Shown piece after piece: positions 28,874 to 41,643 of a DNA stretch of 64,000 nucleotides. The stretch covers positions 43,711 to 107,710 of the forward strand of contig NZ_CDBK01000003.1 in NCBI RefSeq assembly GCF_000819785.1, in the 5' to 3' direction. Made by a program: the position numbers and the translations under genes. Every line of letters begins with the position of its first letter. Within the stretch, counting starts at the first letter, position 1. The notes beneath the pieces were generated by a model. The model was given only the letters and a program-made list of their open reading frames with translations, did no database searches and was not told the origin of the DNA. Source of the stretch: Aeromonas caviae. Its GTDB lineage: Bacteria; Pseudomonadota; Gammaproteobacteria; Enterobacterales; Aeromonadaceae.

Positions 28874-30010
28874 TTATTTGGTCAGGTCGTCGAAGAAGCG
28901 TTTCACCCCTTCGAAGAAGCCTTCGGATTTCGGCTTGTGGGTCTTGGCAGCGGCGCCGCTGAAGGAGTCGTCCAGCTGGCGCAGCAGATCTTTCTGGGTC
29001 TCGGTCAGCTTGACCGGAGTCTCGATCACCACCTTGCACATCAGATCCCCCACCTGGCCGGAGCGCACGGACTTGACGCCCTTGCCCCGCAGGCGGAACA
29101 GCTTGCCGGTCTGGGTCTCCGGGGTCACCTTGAGCTTGACCCGACCATCCAGGGTCGGCACTTCAATCTCCCCGCCGAGCGCCGCCGTGGTGAAGCTGAT
29201 GGGCACTTCGCAGTAGAGGTCGTTGCCGTCACGGACGAAGATCTCGTGCTCGCGCACATGAACCTGTACGTACAGATCCCCCGCCGATGCGCCGGTTTCC
29301 CCCGCTTCCCCTTCGCCGGAGAGACGGATGCGATCCCCGGTATCGACCCCGGCCGGGATCTTGACCGACAGGGTCTTGGTCTTCTGGTAACGCCCTTCCC
29401 CATGGCACTTGCGGCACGGATCCTTGATGATCTTGCCGCGACCGTGACAGTGGGGGCAGGGCTGCTGCACCGCGAAGAAGCCCTGGCGCATCTGCACCTG
29501 GCCGGAGCCGTGGCAGGTGGGGCAGGTCTGGGCGGAGCTGCCGGTATGGGCACCGGAGCCGTTGCAGACTTCGCAGTGGACCTGGGTCGGGATCTTGATC
29601 TCCTTGGAGACCCCGCGCACCGCCTCTTCCAGCGTCAGCTCCATGTTGTAGCGCAGGTCAGAGCCACGGGCCGGGCCGCGACGACCGCCCCCGCGACCAC
29701 CGAAGATGTCGCCAAACACGTCGCCGAAGATGTCGCCGAAATCGGCGCCACCGCCAAAGCCGCCGTGGCCGCCACCCTGGCTCGGATCCACCCCGGCATG
29801 ACCGTACTGGTCATAACGGGCACGCAGGTTCTCGTCGGTCAGGACCTCGTAGGCTTCCTTGACCTCTTTGAACTTCTCTTCAGCCCCGGCATCACCCTGG
29901 TTGCGATCCGGGTGATACTTCATGGCCAGACGCTTGTACGCCTTCTTGATCTCGCGCTCGTCGGCACCTTTCGACACCCCGAGCACTTCGTAGAAATCGC
30001 GCTTCGACAT
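28874..30010 (-). CDS. dnaJ: Chaperone DnaJ
   Basis: 378-residue Hsp40 co-chaperone that stimulates the DnaK ATPase. J domain (1-70) with HPD in KYHPDRNQ; Gly/Phe-rich linker (about 75-110); zinc-finger domain with all four CxxCxGxG repeats ([32 protein letters not shown]); C-terminal peptide-binding domains. The start is at 30010 ([12 protein letters not shown]), with AGGA five bases upstream; ATG at 30016 would add two residues. It lies 254 bp after dnaK, the gap holding an intergenic repeat. Confidence 0.97.
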   Translation of the reverse strand: MSKRDFYEVLGVSKGADEREIKKAYKRLAMKYHPDRNQGDAGAEEKFKEVKEAYEVLTDENLRARYDQYGHAGVDPSQGGGHGGFGGGADFGDIFGDVFGDIFGGRGGGRRGPARGSDLRYNMELTLEEAVRGVSKEIKIPTQVHCEVCNGSGAHTGSSAQTCPTCHGSGQVQMRQGFFAVQQPCPHCHGRGKIIKDPCRKCHGEGRYQKTKTLSVKIPAGVDTGDRIRLSGEGEAGETGASAGDLYVQVHVREHEIFVRDGNDLYCEVPISFTTAALGGEIEVPTLDGRVKLKVTPETQTGKLFRLRGKGVKSVRSGQVGDLMCKVVIETPVKLTETQKDLLRQLDDSFSGAAAKTHKPKSEGFFEGVKRFFDDLTK

Positions 30011-30103
30011 ACTCATCCTGTTGCTATATCAGCAGTTACGCAGACGGGCGTTGGTTACCCAACGCCCGTAAATTCATTGACGAATCTGCTCACACTCTTA
30101 CTG

Positions 30104-30229
30104 CGAAGCCGTGATCAAGGCTCATGTGCTGCTCGGGATCCTCACGTATATCTGTACGCTCCGGTTCCTGCGCTGCTCTTTACCTTGCTGACGGCCTCTC
30201 GCGACAGACCGTGAACAGATTCTGAGCCG
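30104..30229. repeat. Intergenic repeat copy B, between dnaK and dnaJ
   Basis: Second copy of the element at 514-655, same orientation on the + strand. It sits inside the dnaK-dnaJ transcript, so it would be copied into the intercistronic mRNA. It starts at GAAGCC and ends at GAGCCG, with GGATCCTCACGTATAT in its variable middle. Confidence 0.75.
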
Positions 30230-30264
30230 ATGGGCGAAGCGGACTTCGCCCATCCGGGTCGGGC

Positions 30265-32193
30265 TTATTTCTTGTCGTCTTTCACTTCTTCGAACTCGGC
30301 GTCGACCACGTCGTCGTCAGCCTTGGCGGAAGAGGAGGACTGACCGGCGTCAGCACCGGCGGCGCCTTGCGCCTGAGCCTGCTGCTGGGCAATCTCCATC
30401 AGCTTCTGGGACGCTTCCAGCAGAGCCTGCTGTTTGGCTTCGATGGCAGCCTTGTCGTCACCCTTGATGGCGGATTCCAGCTCGCTCAGGGCCGTCTCGA
30501 TCTTGGTCTTCTCGTCGGCAGGCAGAGCTTCACCGGCTTCGGTGACCTGCTTGCGCACGGAGTGGACCAGACCGTCAGCCTGGTTGCGGGCCTGCACCAG
30601 CTCTTCGAACTTCTTGTCCTCGGCCGCGTTGGCTTCGGCTTCGCGTACCATGCGTTCGATCTCGTCATCAGACAGACCGGAAGAGGCCTGGATGGTGATC
30701 TTCTGCTCCTTGTTGGTCTCCTTGTCTTTCGCGGAGACGTGCAGGATGCCGTTGGCGTCGATGTCGAAGGTCACTTCGATCTGCGGCAGACCGCGCGGTG
30801 CCGGACGGATGCCTTCCAGGTTGAACTGGCCCAGGGACTTGTTGTCGCTGGCGCGCTTGCGCTCACCCTGCAGCACGTGAATGGTCACGGCAGACTGGTT
30901 GTCTTCGGCGGTGGAGAACACCTGGGACTTCTTGGTCGGAATGGTGGTGTTCTTCTCGATGAGCGCGGTCATCACGCTGCCCATGGTCTCGATCCCCAGG
31001 GAGAGCGGAGTCACGTCCAGCAGCAGTACGTCGGTCTTGTCACCGGACAGTACGGCACCCTGGATGGCAGCACCCATGGCCACGGCTTCGTCCGGGTTGA
31101 CGTCTTTGCGCGGCTCTTTGCCGAAGAAGTCGGCCACGGTCTTCTGAACCAGCGGCATACGGGTCTGACCGCCCACCAAGATGACGTCGTCGATCTCGCC
31201 AACGGCCAGACCGGAGTCTTTCAGGGCGACACGAACCGGCTCCAGGGAGTCTTTCACCATGTCTTCCACCAGGGATTCCAGCTTGGCGCGGGTCACCTTG
31301 ATGTTCATGTGCTTCGGACCGGTGGCATCTGCAGTGATGTACGGCAGGTTGACGTCGGTCTGCTGGGCAGAAGAGAGCTCGATCTTGGCTTTTTCGGCGG
31401 CATCTTTCAGACGCTGCAGGGCCAGCTGGTCGTTGCGCAGGTCAATGCCCTGCTCGCGCTTGAACTCGTCAACCAGGTAGTTGATGACGCGGTTGTCGAA
31501 GTCTTCACCACCCAGGTGGGTGTTACCGTTGGTCGCCAGTACTTCGAAGGTGGTTTCCCCTTCGACTTCGTCGATCTCGATGATGGAGATATCGAAGGTA
31601 CCGCCCCCTAAGTCATACACGGCAACCTTGCGCTCACCCTTGACCTTGTTGACGCCGTAGGCGAAAGCCGCGGCAGTCGGTTCGTTGATGATGCGCTTGA
31701 CGTCCAGACCGGCGATGCGACCGGCATCCTTGGTGGCCTGACGCTGAGCGTCGTTGAAGTAGGCCGGTACGGTGATGACGGCTTCGGTCACCGGCTCGCC
31801 CAGGTAGTCCTCGGCGGTCTTCTTCATCTTTTTCAGCACTTCGGCAGAGATCTGCGGCGGTGCCATCTTCTTGCCTTTCACTTCAACCCAGGCGTCACCG
31901 TTGTCGGCCTTGGCGATGGCGTACGGCATGATTTTCAGGTCACGTTGTACTTCGTCATCTTCGAAACGACGGCCGATCAGACGCTTGATGGCGAACAGCG
32001 TGTTCTTCGGGTTGGTGATGGCTTGGCGCTTGGCCGGCTGACCAACCAGGATTTCGCCGTCATCGGCATAGGCAATGATGGACGGAGTAGTACGGTCGCC
32101 TTCCGCGTTCTCGATCACGCGAGCATGGTCGCCATCCAGAATAGCGACGCAGGAGTTGGTAGTACCCAGGTCAATACCGATGATTTTACCCAT
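30265..32193 (-). CDS. dnaK: Chaperone DnaK (Hsp70)
   Basis: 642-residue Hsp70. Nucleotide-binding domain opens with [15 protein letters not shown] and includes [14 protein letters not shown] and [11 protein letters not shown]; the substrate-binding domain begins after the conserved [14 protein letters not shown] linker; the lid ends in an acidic tail with [15 protein letters not shown] at 32193 preferred over 32208, with GGAGA upstream. Preceded by a sigma-32 promoter within the gap after grpE. Confidence 0.98.
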   Translation of the reverse strand: MGKIIGIDLGTTNSCVAILDGDHARVIENAEGDRTTPSIIAYADDGEILVGQPAKRQAITNPKNTLFAIKRLIGRRFEDDEVQRDLKIMPYAIAKADNGDAWVEVKGKKMAPPQISAEVLKKMKKTAEDYLGEPVTEAVITVPAYFNDAQRQATKDAGRIAGLDVKRIINEPTAAAFAYGVNKVKGERKVAVYDLGGGTFDISIIEIDEVEGETTFEVLATNGNTHLGGEDFDNRVINYLVDEFKREQGIDLRNDQLALQRLKDAAEKAKIELSSAQQTDVNLPYITADATGPKHMNIKVTRAKLESLVEDMVKDSLEPVRVALKDSGLAVGEIDDVILVGGQTRMPLVQKTVADFFGKEPRKDVNPDEAVAMGAAIQGAVLSGDKTDVLLLDVTPLSLGIETMGSVMTALIEKNTTIPTKKSQVFSTAEDNQSAVTIHVLQGERKRASDNKSLGQFNLEGIRPAPRGLPQIEVTFDIDANGILHVSAKDKETNKEQKITIQASSGLSDDEIERMVREAEANAAEDKKFEELVQARNQADGLVHSVRKQVTEAGEALPADEKTKIETALSELESAIKGDDKAAIEAKQQALLEASQKLMEIAQQQAQAQGAAGADAGQSSSSAKADDDVVDAEFEEVKDDKK

Positions 32194-32328
32194 TTGACGA
32201 ATCTCCAAATACTTTGAATAAACTGGCGAGGGGCTCGCCTTGATACGTTAACGGCTAGGTGGGGCCTGCCACTGTGGCTTTCAAGCTCCCGGCATCAAAT
32301 TTTTTGTGCCGCCGTGGCCTTGCAACCT

Positions 32329-32356
32329 ATATGGGGTCTCAAGTCGGCGCTTCAAG
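32329..32356 (-). promoter_or_regulatory. Sigma-32 heat-shock promoter of dnaK
   Basis: On the minus strand CTTGAA (32351-32356), 14-bp spacer, CCCCATAT (32329-32336): an almost exact match to the sigma-32 consensus. It lies about 135 bp upstream of dnaK, giving dnaK a heat-shock promoter separate from that of grpE. Confidence 0.9.
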
Positions 32357-32435
32357 TCCGGCCCTGAAAAAACCTGCATACAGGCCACCTGACAGCCAAA
32401 TGACGCCAGACACGTTTTTTTGGCGCCACATCCAA

Positions 32436-32461
32436 CAAAAAGCCCGCCAAGCGGCGGGCTT
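32436..32461 (-). terminator. Terminator of grpE
   Basis: Eight-bp stem AGCCCGCC / GGCGGGCT with AAGC loop and a T-run on the minus strand (complement of AAAAA at 32437-32441). Confidence 0.88.
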
Positions 32462-32477
32462 GGTGAGAACAGCGTGA

Positions 32478-33053
32478 TCAGTCAGCGGACTTGGAGACCA
32501 TCACCATGGCCGGACGGATGACGCGGCCGTTGAGCTCGTAGCCCTTCTGCATCACGGCGATCACGGTGTTCGGCGCCACGTCGGCACTGGGCACCATGCT
32601 CATGGCCTGGTGGGCATTGGGGTCGAACGGCTGGTTGGTCGGGTCCAGCGCCACCAGGCCAAACTTGGCCACGCCGCTCTGCATGGATTTCAGGGTCAGC
32701 TCGACCCCTTCAATCATCGGCTTGAGGGTGTCGTTCTCCTTGTCCGCCAGCTCGATGGCGCGCTCCAGGTTGTCCAGCACCGGCAAGAGCTCTGCGGCGA
32801 ACTTCTCCAGTGCAAACTTGTGGGCTTTCTCCACGTCCTGAGCGGCACGGCGACGCAGGTTCTCCATCTCGGCGACGGCGCGAATGGCGCGCTCGCGCTC
32901 TTCCAGGGAAGCCTGCTGGGCCGCCTCCAGCTGGGCCTCCAGCTCGGCGATGCGGGCCTGCTCGGCTGTCACTTCACTGTCTACATCGGTCGGCTCGATT
33001 GGCTGGGCTTCCACTTGCTCCATCGCTTCAACCTTTTGTTCTTCGTGGCTCAT
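32478..33053 (-). CDS. grpE: Nucleotide exchange factor GrpE
   Basis: 191-residue co-chaperone that releases ADP from DnaK. A Glu/Gln-rich N-terminal region and long coiled coil (about 30-95, [17 protein letters not shown]) lead to the beta-wing domain with the conserved [18 protein letters not shown]. Start at 33053 after GGAGATGTC; the frame is open further upstream to 33293 but that part overlaps the promoter. Divergent from nadK. Confidence 0.97.
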   Translation of the reverse strand: MSHEEQKVEAMEQVEAQPIEPTDVDSEVTAEQARIAELEAQLEAAQQASLEERERAIRAVAEMENLRRRAAQDVEKAHKFALEKFAAELLPVLDNLERAIELADKENDTLKPMIEGVELTLKSMQSGVAKFGLVALDPTNQPFDPNAHQAMSMVPSADVAPNTVIAVMQKGYELNGRVIRPAMVMVSKSAD

Positions 33054-33139
33054 GACATCTCCAATATTCAGGGGTTGCGTGTGAGGGTGGCTGGCGTTCA
33101 GACAAGCGACACGCGCCAGCAGACCCTGTGTTGGCGCTA

Positions 33140-33167
33140 TTATGGGGACACAGCCCCGGCTTTCAAG
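33140..33167 (-). promoter_or_regulatory. Sigma-32 heat-shock promoter of grpE
   Basis: Minus-strand CTTGAA (33162-33167), 14-bp spacer, CCCCATAA (33140-33147), with CCC preceding the -35 as in the full consensus. About 87 bp upstream of grpE. Confidence 0.9.
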
Positions 33168-33316
33168 GGGAAAAGGGCAGATCGGGCACAATGGCGCCCA
33201 TCCGCGTGCCAGGCAGCCCCTTTTCGGGGCCGATTGCACCAACCGCCACGGAGGCAGACAAATCCCCGGCAAAGCGCGGTATACTCCCCCCAAGACTCTC
33301 CCAGACCCGATAACCT

Positions 33317-34201
33317 ATGGATTCTCCGTTCAAAACCGTTGCCCTCATCGGCAAGCCCCATCACGAGGGGGCCAACCAGACCCTGACCGGCCTGTACCAG
33401 TACCTGACCAGCCGCGGCTTTCGTGTGCTGCTGGAGAGCCGGGTGGCCCATACCCTGGGGCTGCTGGGGGAGAACGTGATGGATCTGGTGCAGCTCGGCG
33501 AGCAGGCGGATCTCGCCATCGTCGTCGGCGGTGACGGCAACATGCTGGGGGCCGCCCGGGTGCTGTCACGGTTCGATGTGGCGGTGATCGGGGTGAACCG
33601 GGGCAACCTCGGCTTCCTGACCGACCTCTCGCCCCAGGATTATCTGCTGCCCCTGGAGCAGGTGCTCTCGGGTCACTTCAAGAGCGAGCATCGCTTCCTG
33701 CTGGAGGCCGCCGTCTATCGCCACGGGGAGCGCAAGTCGAGCAACCTCGCGGTCAACGAGGCGGTGCTTCACCCGGGCAAGATCGCCCACATGATCGAGT
33801 TCGAGGTCTACATCGACGGCAGCTTCATGTACAGCCAGCGCTCGGACGGCATCATAGTGGCGACCCCCACCGGCTCCACCGCCTACTCCCTGTCGGCAGG
33901 GGGCGCCATTCTCACCCCCAAACTCAACGCCATCACGCTGGTGCCCATGTTCCCGCACACCCTGAGCAGCCGCCCCATCGTGCTGGATGCGGACAGCGAA
34001 GTGCGGCTGCTGGTCTCGCCGGACAACCAGGACGACGCCATGCAGGTGAGCTGCGACGGCCAGGTCACCCTGGCGGTCCACCCGGGGGACGAGATCCTCA
34101 TCAAGAAGAGCAGCCACAAGCTGCATCTGGTGCATCCGCTGGATTACAGCTACTTCCACGTGCTGCGCAACAAGCTCGGTTGGGGCAGCAAGCTCTTCTA
34201 G
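33317..34201 (+). CDS. nadK: NAD kinase
   Basis: 294-residue ATP-dependent kinase that makes NADP from NAD, the usual gammaproteobacterial length. The [11 protein letters not shown] motif holds the catalytic Asp; [11 protein letters not shown] and [21 protein letters not shown] are the other two family signatures. The ribosome site is weak. It diverges from grpE, the classical grpE / nadK / recN neighbourhood of enteric bacteria, here interrupted by a GGDEF gene on the opposite strand. Confidence 0.96.
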   Translation: MDSPFKTVALIGKPHHEGANQTLTGLYQYLTSRGFRVLLESRVAHTLGLLGENVMDLVQLGEQADLAIVVGGDGNMLGAARVLSRFDVAVIGVNRGNLGFLTDLSPQDYLLPLEQVLSGHFKSEHRFLLEAAVYRHGERKSSNLAVNEAVLHPGKIAHMIEFEVYIDGSFMYSQRSDGIIVATPTGSTAYSLSAGGAILTPKLNAITLVPMFPHTLSSRPIVLDADSEVRLLVSPDNQDDAMQVSCDGQVTLAVHPGDEILIKKSSHKLHLVHPLDYSYFHVLRNKLGWGSKLF

Positions 34202-34225
34202 CCAGGCAACACCGGTGGCGAGGGT

Positions 34226-35383
34226 CTACCCCTCGCTGCTTTCGACCAGCCGAGGCGGTGCCGGCTCGAATGCCAGATGCACCCCGTTTCTCCCCGCTTC
34301 CTTCACCCGGTACATGGCAGCATCGGCTTTTGTCAGCATCAGTGCCAGGTCAGCCTCGGCACTGGCGCACACGACCCCCATGCTCACCGTGACCCCCTCG
34401 CACGGCAGGCAGGCCCCCTGCCGGGAGCCCGTCTCTATCTGGCGGCGGATCCGGTCACAGATGTCGCGGGCCATCTGGCCGCTCACGCCCCCCATGATGA
34501 TGGCGAACTCCTCGCCACCGATGCGCCCCACCAGATCATCCTTGCGTACCTCGGCCACCAGCACCCCGGCCACATAGCGAATGACCTCATCCCCGCAGCC
34601 GTGACCAAACTGGTCGTTGACCCGCTTGAAGTGATCGATGTCCAGGACCACCACGCAGCGCGTCTGGCCAGGCGTAGCCCCCTCTCCCTGCCTGAAGAGA
34701 CCGCGCCGATTAAGCACCCCGGTGAGGGGATCCCGCTCCGAGAGCGCCAGCAATGCCTCCTCCGTCTCCACATAGGCCACCAGAGGCAGCAGCAACACCG
34801 AGCCGATGGTCAGCACCATGTGCATGAAGAAAATGAGATCGAGCCAACCTCCGTCTCCCATCCGCCCTTCGGCTCCCAGCAAGATCAGCCCCCCCTGACT
34901 CAGCAGGATGGTGAAATGCAGCAGGTAAATGAGCGCCACCACATGGAGCACCCGCTTCTGTTGCCGGCCGAGAGAGACGATGAGGCAGGCGCACCACAGG
35001 TACAACATCGACTCCATCAGAGCCAGCACAATGCGCACGGGGGCGAGGCTGGACAATCCCAGATAGAGCAGCAGCAACACCGCCACGCCTCCCCTCACGG
35101 CACGGGGATGCCATGCGCGCTCGTAAAGCGCACAAAAACCGGCGAGCAACAGCAGGATGCTCATGAGCGAGACCAGGCCGCCGACCCGGATGCCCAGCGC
35201 CGGATACCCTCCCAATACCCCCAGACTGAGCAGCAGGATGGAGAGGGAGAAGAGAAAAGCGGAGAGGGACCAGTACAGAAAGTTGCCTCGACCCGGCTTC
35301 AGGGAGTGGATGAACAGCATGATCAGCCCCGACATCAGGTTGATTGCCAGGGAGATCAGCAGCAGGGTTGGGGTATGGATCAT
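34226..35383 (-). CDS. Membrane diguanylate cyclase (seven-TM sensor plus GGDEF)
   Basis: 385 residues. The first 215 contain about seven hydrophobic helices, an uncharacterised membrane sensor; the C-terminal GGDEF domain (about 220-380) has the active variant GGEEF (RIGGEEFAII) and an RxxD inhibitory site (RKDD) five residues before it. It should synthesise cyclic di-GMP. ATG at 35383 is preferred to the in-frame 35428, with AAGGA at ten bases. It lies on the opposite strand to nadK and recN, so it looks inserted between them. Confidence 0.9.
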   Translation of the reverse strand: MIHTPTLLLISLAINLMSGLIMLFIHSLKPGRGNFLYWSLSAFLFSLSILLLSLGVLGGYPALGIRVGGLVSLMSILLLLAGFCALYERAWHPRAVRGGVAVLLLLYLGLSSLAPVRIVLALMESMLYLWCACLIVSLGRQQKRVLHVVALIYLLHFTILLSQGGLILLGAEGRMGDGGWLDLIFFMHMVLTIGSVLLLPLVAYVETEEALLALSERDPLTGVLNRRGLFRQGEGATPGQTRCVVVLDIDHFKRVNDQFGHGCGDEVIRYVAGVLVAEVRKDDLVGRIGGEEFAIIMGGVSGQMARDICDRIRRQIETGSRQGACLPCEGVTVSMGVVCASAEADLALMLTKADAAMYRVKEAGRNGVHLAFEPAPPRLVESSEG

Positions 35384-35624
35384 CTTGACGCATCCTTGCG
35401 AAGAGGTCTGTACACAGCCCAGGCTCAACCAGGACTGTTTCGAGTGTGTCTCAGCCAGCCACTCACCACAAGAGAGCCCCTCAAGGTGGCTTCTCGCATC
35501 GCCTCAGCCCATGCCAGGTACGCAGGTTTATTTTGCAGGCCATCTGATCGGCGTCACACTCATGCCGCGGCCTTGACATCCTTGCCCTCCCCCTGTTTCG
35601 CAAAAATCCTCCCTGTCCACTTTA

Positions 35625-35640
35625 CTGTATATAAGACCAG
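35625..35640. promoter_or_regulatory. LexA (SOS) box 1 before recN
   Basis: CTGTATATAAGACCAG: CTG-N10-CAG with an AT-rich core. Confidence 0.88.
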
Positions 35641-35646
35641 TATATA

Positions 35647-35662
35647 CTGGATGCATACACAG
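35647..35662. promoter_or_regulatory. LexA (SOS) box 2 before recN
   Basis: CTGGATGCATACACAG: CTG-N10-CAG. Centre is 22 bp from box 1, about two helical turns, so two LexA dimers can bind the same face. Confidence 0.82.
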
Positions 35663-35689
35663 TAATGTTGACCCATACAGGATGAGACC

Positions 35690-37354
35690 ATGCTGACCCA
35701 GCTGACCGTCAACAACTTCGCCATCGTCAAGTTTCTCGAGCTCGATCTGCAACCGGGGATGACCTGCATCACCGGGGAGACCGGGGCGGGCAAATCCATC
35801 GCCATCGATGCTCTGGGGCTGTGCCTGGGGGAGCGCGCCGAAGCCAGCATGGTGCGCCCGGGCAGCGACAAGACCGAGGTGAGTGCCCGCTTCCTGCTGG
35901 AGGGTAATCCTGCCGCCCGGGCCTGGCTCGCCACCAACGAGCTTGAAAATGACGGTGAGTGCATCGTCCGGCGGGTACTGTCCGCCGAGGGGCGCTCTCG
36001 CAGCTATATTAACGGGGTTCCCGTCCCCCTCGCCCAGCTCAGGAACCTGGGTCAACTGCTGGTCAACGTCCACGGTCAGCACGCTCACCAGATGCTGCTC
36101 AAACCCGATTACCAGCTCGCCCTGCTGGACGGCTACGCCGGTCATCATCTGCTCCTCGACGATGTGCGCCGCCACTACCAGCAGTGGCGCCAGTTGCAAA
36201 ACGAGCTCAACCGGCTCAAGGCCGAGCAGCAGCAGCGGGAAGCCCGCCGTCAACTCATCGAATACCAGGTGCAGGAGCTGGACGAATTTGCCCTTCAGCC
36301 GGGAGAGTTTGAAGAGATTGAAGAGGAGCATCAGCGGCTCGCCAATGGCACCGAGCTGATGCAGGAGTGCGGGTATTGCCTCGATCTGCTCTATGACAAT
36401 GAAGAGACCACCATCGCCGGTCTGCTGCAGACGGCCGTGGACAGGGCCGAGACCCTGGTCGGCATGGACAGCCGGCTTGGCAACGTGCTCGGCATGCTCA
36501 ACGAAGCCCTGATCGGCGTACAGGAGAGCCACAGCGAGCTGCGCAGCTATCTCGACCGGCTGGAACTGGATCCAGAGCGCTTCAACGAGCTGGAGAGCCG
36601 CCTCTCCAAGGCCATCAACCTGGCACGCAAGCACCATGTCAAACCGGCGGAGCTGGCCCTGCACCATCAGGAGCTGGCCGCCGATCTGGCCCGCCTCAAC
36701 TCCGACGAGGAACGACTCGAGGGGATGGAAGACGAGCTGGCCTCGGCCCGCCAGGCCTTCGTGCAGGCCGCCGAGGCCCTGAGCCAGAGCCGCCAGCGCT
36801 ATGCCGAGGAGCTGGGCGCAAAGGTAAGCGCCAGCATGCACGAACTGGCGATGCCAGATGGCCGCTTCGCCATCGAGGTGCGACCCGATGCCCAGAGCAG
36901 CCTCTCGCCCCTTGGCATCGATCGGGTGGAGTTCATGGTCACCACCAACCCGGGTCAGCCCATCCAACCCCTTGGCAAGGTGGCTTCCGGCGGCGAGCTG
37001 TCGCGTATCAGCCTCGCCATCGTGGTGATCAGTGCACGCAAGATCTCCACCCCGACCCTTATCTTCGACGAAGTGGATGTGGGGATCAGCGGCCCGACCG
37101 CCGCCGTGGTGGGCCGCCTGTTGCGCCAGCTCGGCGAATCCACCCAGGTGATGGTGGTCACCCACCTGCCCCAGGTGGCAGGCAAGGGTCACCAGCACAT
37201 GGTGGTGAGCAAACACACCGACGGCAAGACAACGGAAACCCAGATGCAGGCGCTCACCCCGGGTGCCCGGCTCAACGAACTGGCCCGCCTGCTGGGGGGC
37301 GATCAGATCACCGACAACACCCTGGCCAACGCCCGTGAGTTGCTCGCAAGCTGA
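35690..37354 (+). CDS. recN: DNA repair protein RecN
   Basis: 554-residue SMC-like ATPase needed for double-strand-break repair. Walker A is GETGAGKS (residues 28-35), followed by INGVPV and NVHGQHAHQ; the middle has long Glu/Leu/Arg-rich coiled coils (about 150-375); the C-terminal half has the ABC signature ASGGELSRISLA and Walker B LIFDEVDVGISG. Start at 35690 follows AGGATGAGACC. The two SOS boxes upstream indicate tight LexA control, as in E. coli. Confidence 0.97.
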   Translation: MLTQLTVNNFAIVKFLELDLQPGMTCITGETGAGKSIAIDALGLCLGERAEASMVRPGSDKTEVSARFLLEGNPAARAWLATNELENDGECIVRRVLSAEGRSRSYINGVPVPLAQLRNLGQLLVNVHGQHAHQMLLKPDYQLALLDGYAGHHLLLDDVRRHYQQWRQLQNELNRLKAEQQQREARRQLIEYQVQELDEFALQPGEFEEIEEEHQRLANGTELMQECGYCLDLLYDNEETTIAGLLQTAVDRAETLVGMDSRLGNVLGMLNEALIGVQESHSELRSYLDRLELDPERFNELESRLSKAINLARKHHVKPAELALHHQELAADLARLNSDEERLEGMEDELASARQAFVQAAEALSQSRQRYAEELGAKVSASMHELAMPDGRFAIEVRPDAQSSLSPLGIDRVEFMVTTNPGQPIQPLGKVASGGELSRISLAIVVISARKISTPTLIFDEVDVGISGPTAAVVGRLLRQLGESTQVMVVTHLPQVAGKGHQHMVVSKHTDGKTTETQMQALTPGARLNELARLLGGDQITDNTLANARELLAS

Positions 37355-37821
37355 CCACGGGGCGGGAGGGATGCCCTCCCGTCCATGTCGGCCCTTTCAG
37401 ATTGACCGTGCCATCATCGCGCTGGCCAGTTGAAGCCTCTTGCCGACGGCGCCGACCTGGTTGGCCCATGCCGTGAGCCACAAGAAAGAGGGGGAGCCCG
37501 GGCTAATCCGCGGCACGTGTCTTGATGCTCAGTCTGAACCTGCCAGCCTGGTCATCACCCAGTCGGGTTTTCATCGCCATGGTCAGGACGCCACTCATCT
37601 TCGTTGCACTCATTCACATTTCGAACGGACACATCCCTTCATTTTCCATTCAACTCAGTCTGTTATGATGATGTAAACGGACTCGGTACCTTCAGTTGCC
37701 ATCGACAGAAGGTGACGCTTGATGCAAACACACCGGGTTCGTTTGAGCTGACATTTCGCGGGAAGGGAGGATGGGAGCGCGCTTCCGCTGTCTGACCCGC
37801 ACCTGCCAAGGAGAACTGCTT
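37355..37821 (+). other. Intergenic region recN / Usp-like gene
   Basis: 467 bp without a convincing gene. A hairpin CGGGAGGG / CCCTCCCG directly after recN is a possible terminator without a T-run. A TATGAT hexamer near 37663 may be a -10 for the next gene; no matching -35 is clear. Short frames at 37440 and 37604 have no ribosome sites and unlikely composition. Confidence 0.5.
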
Positions 37822-38262
37822 ATGAGCCCGACCAATATTGTGCTGTTGCTGGAAGGCAAGGACTACGAGCAGGAGACACTGGCCAAGGCGAGCCGTCTGG
37901 CACAAGGGCTGGGCGCCAACCTGACCTTGTTGCACCTGACCCACAGCAGCAAGACCCGTCGCAATAGTCTGTCCCTGTCACAAGAGGAGCGCAGCCCCCA
38001 GGGCACCCTGGATGCCAAGGCGATCATCAGTGAACTCATCACCCAGCTGTCTCACCCAGTGGATTACCAGTGCCTGGTGGTGGATGACGTGGTACCGGAT
38101 CTCCAGCGCTGGCTGACCGCTCACCCCGCCGACCTCTTGCTGGTCGGCAGCCGTCATCACTGGATGGAGGGCTCGCTGGCCCGTCTGCTCCTCTACAAAC
38201 TGCCCCTCGATATCCAGATCTGCCACGAGCCTCACGCCGCCTTGCTCAAAGCCGTCGGTTGA
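37822..38262 (+). CDS. Universal stress protein family protein
   Basis: 146 residues with the UspA-like alpha/beta fold: strand 1 NIVLLLEGKD, strand 2 ANLTLLHL, and the C-terminal DLLLVGSRHHWMEGSLARLLLYKLPLDIQICH, which resembles the UspA nucleotide-loop and last strand but with the usual G-x2-G-x9-G(S/T) pattern degraded. It may therefore not bind ATP. Start at 37822 has AAGGAGA; the in-frame 37771 is rejected. Confidence 0.85.
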   Translation: MSPTNIVLLLEGKDYEQETLAKASRLAQGLGANLTLLHLTHSSKTRRNSLSLSQEERSPQGTLDAKAIISELITQLSHPVDYQCLVVDDVVPDLQRWLTAHPADLLLVGSRHHWMEGSLARLLLYKLPLDIQICHEPHAALLKAVG

Positions 38263-38270
38263 CACCACAA

Positions 38271-38300
38271 GACCCGCTCCCTGAGCGGGTCTTCTTGTTT
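38271..38300 (+). terminator. Terminator of the Usp-like gene
   Basis: Eight-bp stem GACCCGCT / AGCGGGTC followed by a T-rich stretch TTCTTGTTTCT. Confidence 0.78.
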
Positions 38301-38456
38301 CTGACGCCCCGCCGTCACCCTCCCCCAGCTTGACCTCCTCCACTGCGTCACCGCCAGAACCACACGATTTCTTACACATTGCTCGCTTCTTTTTGAGGGC
38401 CATTTGCTGCACGATATGGCCCTTGCACGCCTTCGCTCGTTTCGTTCAGGTGATAA

Positions 38457-39616
38457 ATGAAAGCTCTTCGAAAACCCGGCAAGCTCACCCTGCTCGCCCT
38501 TGTGCTGATCCCTCTCGTCACCTGGCTGGCCTGGCCAGGCAACACACCGGACCCGGTACTGACCGCAACGGTTACCCGACAGGATGTGGAGCAGACGGTG
38601 CTCGCAAGTGGCGTACTGCAGGCCATCGAGCAGGTGGATGTGGGGGCCCAGGTCTCGGGTCAGGTCACCTATCTCGCGGTGGAAGCGGGTCAACAGGTCA
38701 AACAAGGAGAGCTGCTGGCGGAGATCGATCCCCTGATCGCCCAGAACAACCTCAAGACCGCCGAAGCTGAGCTGGCCAGCCGCCGCGCCCAGCTCAAGAT
38801 CAAGCAGGCACAGCTCAAACAGAACGAGCTTGCCTGGCGCCGCCAGCAGCAGATGTTTCGGCAGGAAGCGAGCTCTCGTGCGGATCTGGAGAGCGCCGAA
38901 GCCCAGCTTGCCGTCACCCGGGCCGAGCTGCAAAGCGCCCAGGCCGACATCGACAACGCCATCATCAAGGTGGAACGCGCCAAGACGGAGCTCGGCTACA
39001 ACCGCATTCAGGCCCCCATGGATGGTACCGTCGTCTCCATCGTCACCCGGCAGGGGCAGACCCTGGCCGCCAGCCAGACGGTACCGACCCTGCTCAAGCT
39101 CGCCAATCTCGACACCATGACGGTCAAGGCCCAGATCTCCGAAGCGGACGTCACCCGTGTCAAGGCAGGCATGCCGGTCTATTTCACCCTGATAGGGGAT
39201 CCGGATACTCGCTACCACGGTACCCTTCGCACGGTCGAACTGGCCCCCACCAACATCAATGAGCAGACGGCCAGCACCACGGCCACCAGCAATGCGGCCA
39301 TCTACTACTATGCCCTGTTCGATGTGCCCAACCCCGGCCATCAGCTGCGGGTCGCCATGACGACCCAGGTCACCATCGTGCTCGGCGAGCGCAAGCAGGT
39401 GCTGGCCATTCCCCAGACCGCCCTCGGCAAGAAGACTGGCGACAACGAGTACGAGGTCAGCCTGCTCAAGGCGGGGGACCAGAGAGAGATCCGCCGCATC
39501 AAGACCGGCATGAAGGATGACATCAAGATTGAGGTGGTGAGCGGCCTGACCGAGCAGGATAAGGTGATCCTGGAGCAGGGCAAGCCGGCCCTGCACGATG
39601 AAGGGGAGATGGAGCC

Positions 39617-39620
<4 letters not shown>
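38457..39620 (+). CDS. macA: MacA-type periplasmic adaptor
   Basis: 387-residue membrane-fusion protein with an N-terminal anchor (TLLALVLIPLVTWLAW), a biotinyl-lipoyl half (AQVSGQVTYLAVEAGQQVKQG), a long alpha hairpin (about 95-180) and beta-barrel domain. MacA links the MacB ATPase to an outer-membrane channel and stimulates MacB. The start of macB overlaps its stop (GTGA), and the outer-membrane gene follows, giving a complete tripartite exporter operon. The ribosome site is weak (AGGTGA). Substrates in relatives include macrolides and secreted peptides. Confidence 0.92.
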
Positions 39621-41641
<2,021 letters not shown>

Positions 41642-41643
41642 CG

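Larger units (their letters stand above)
35384..35689. other. Divergent intergenic region, GGDEF gene / recN
   Basis: 306 bp. The right end holds two LexA boxes (separate entries). I see no gene in the remainder; open frames here lack ribosome sites. Confidence 0.6.
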
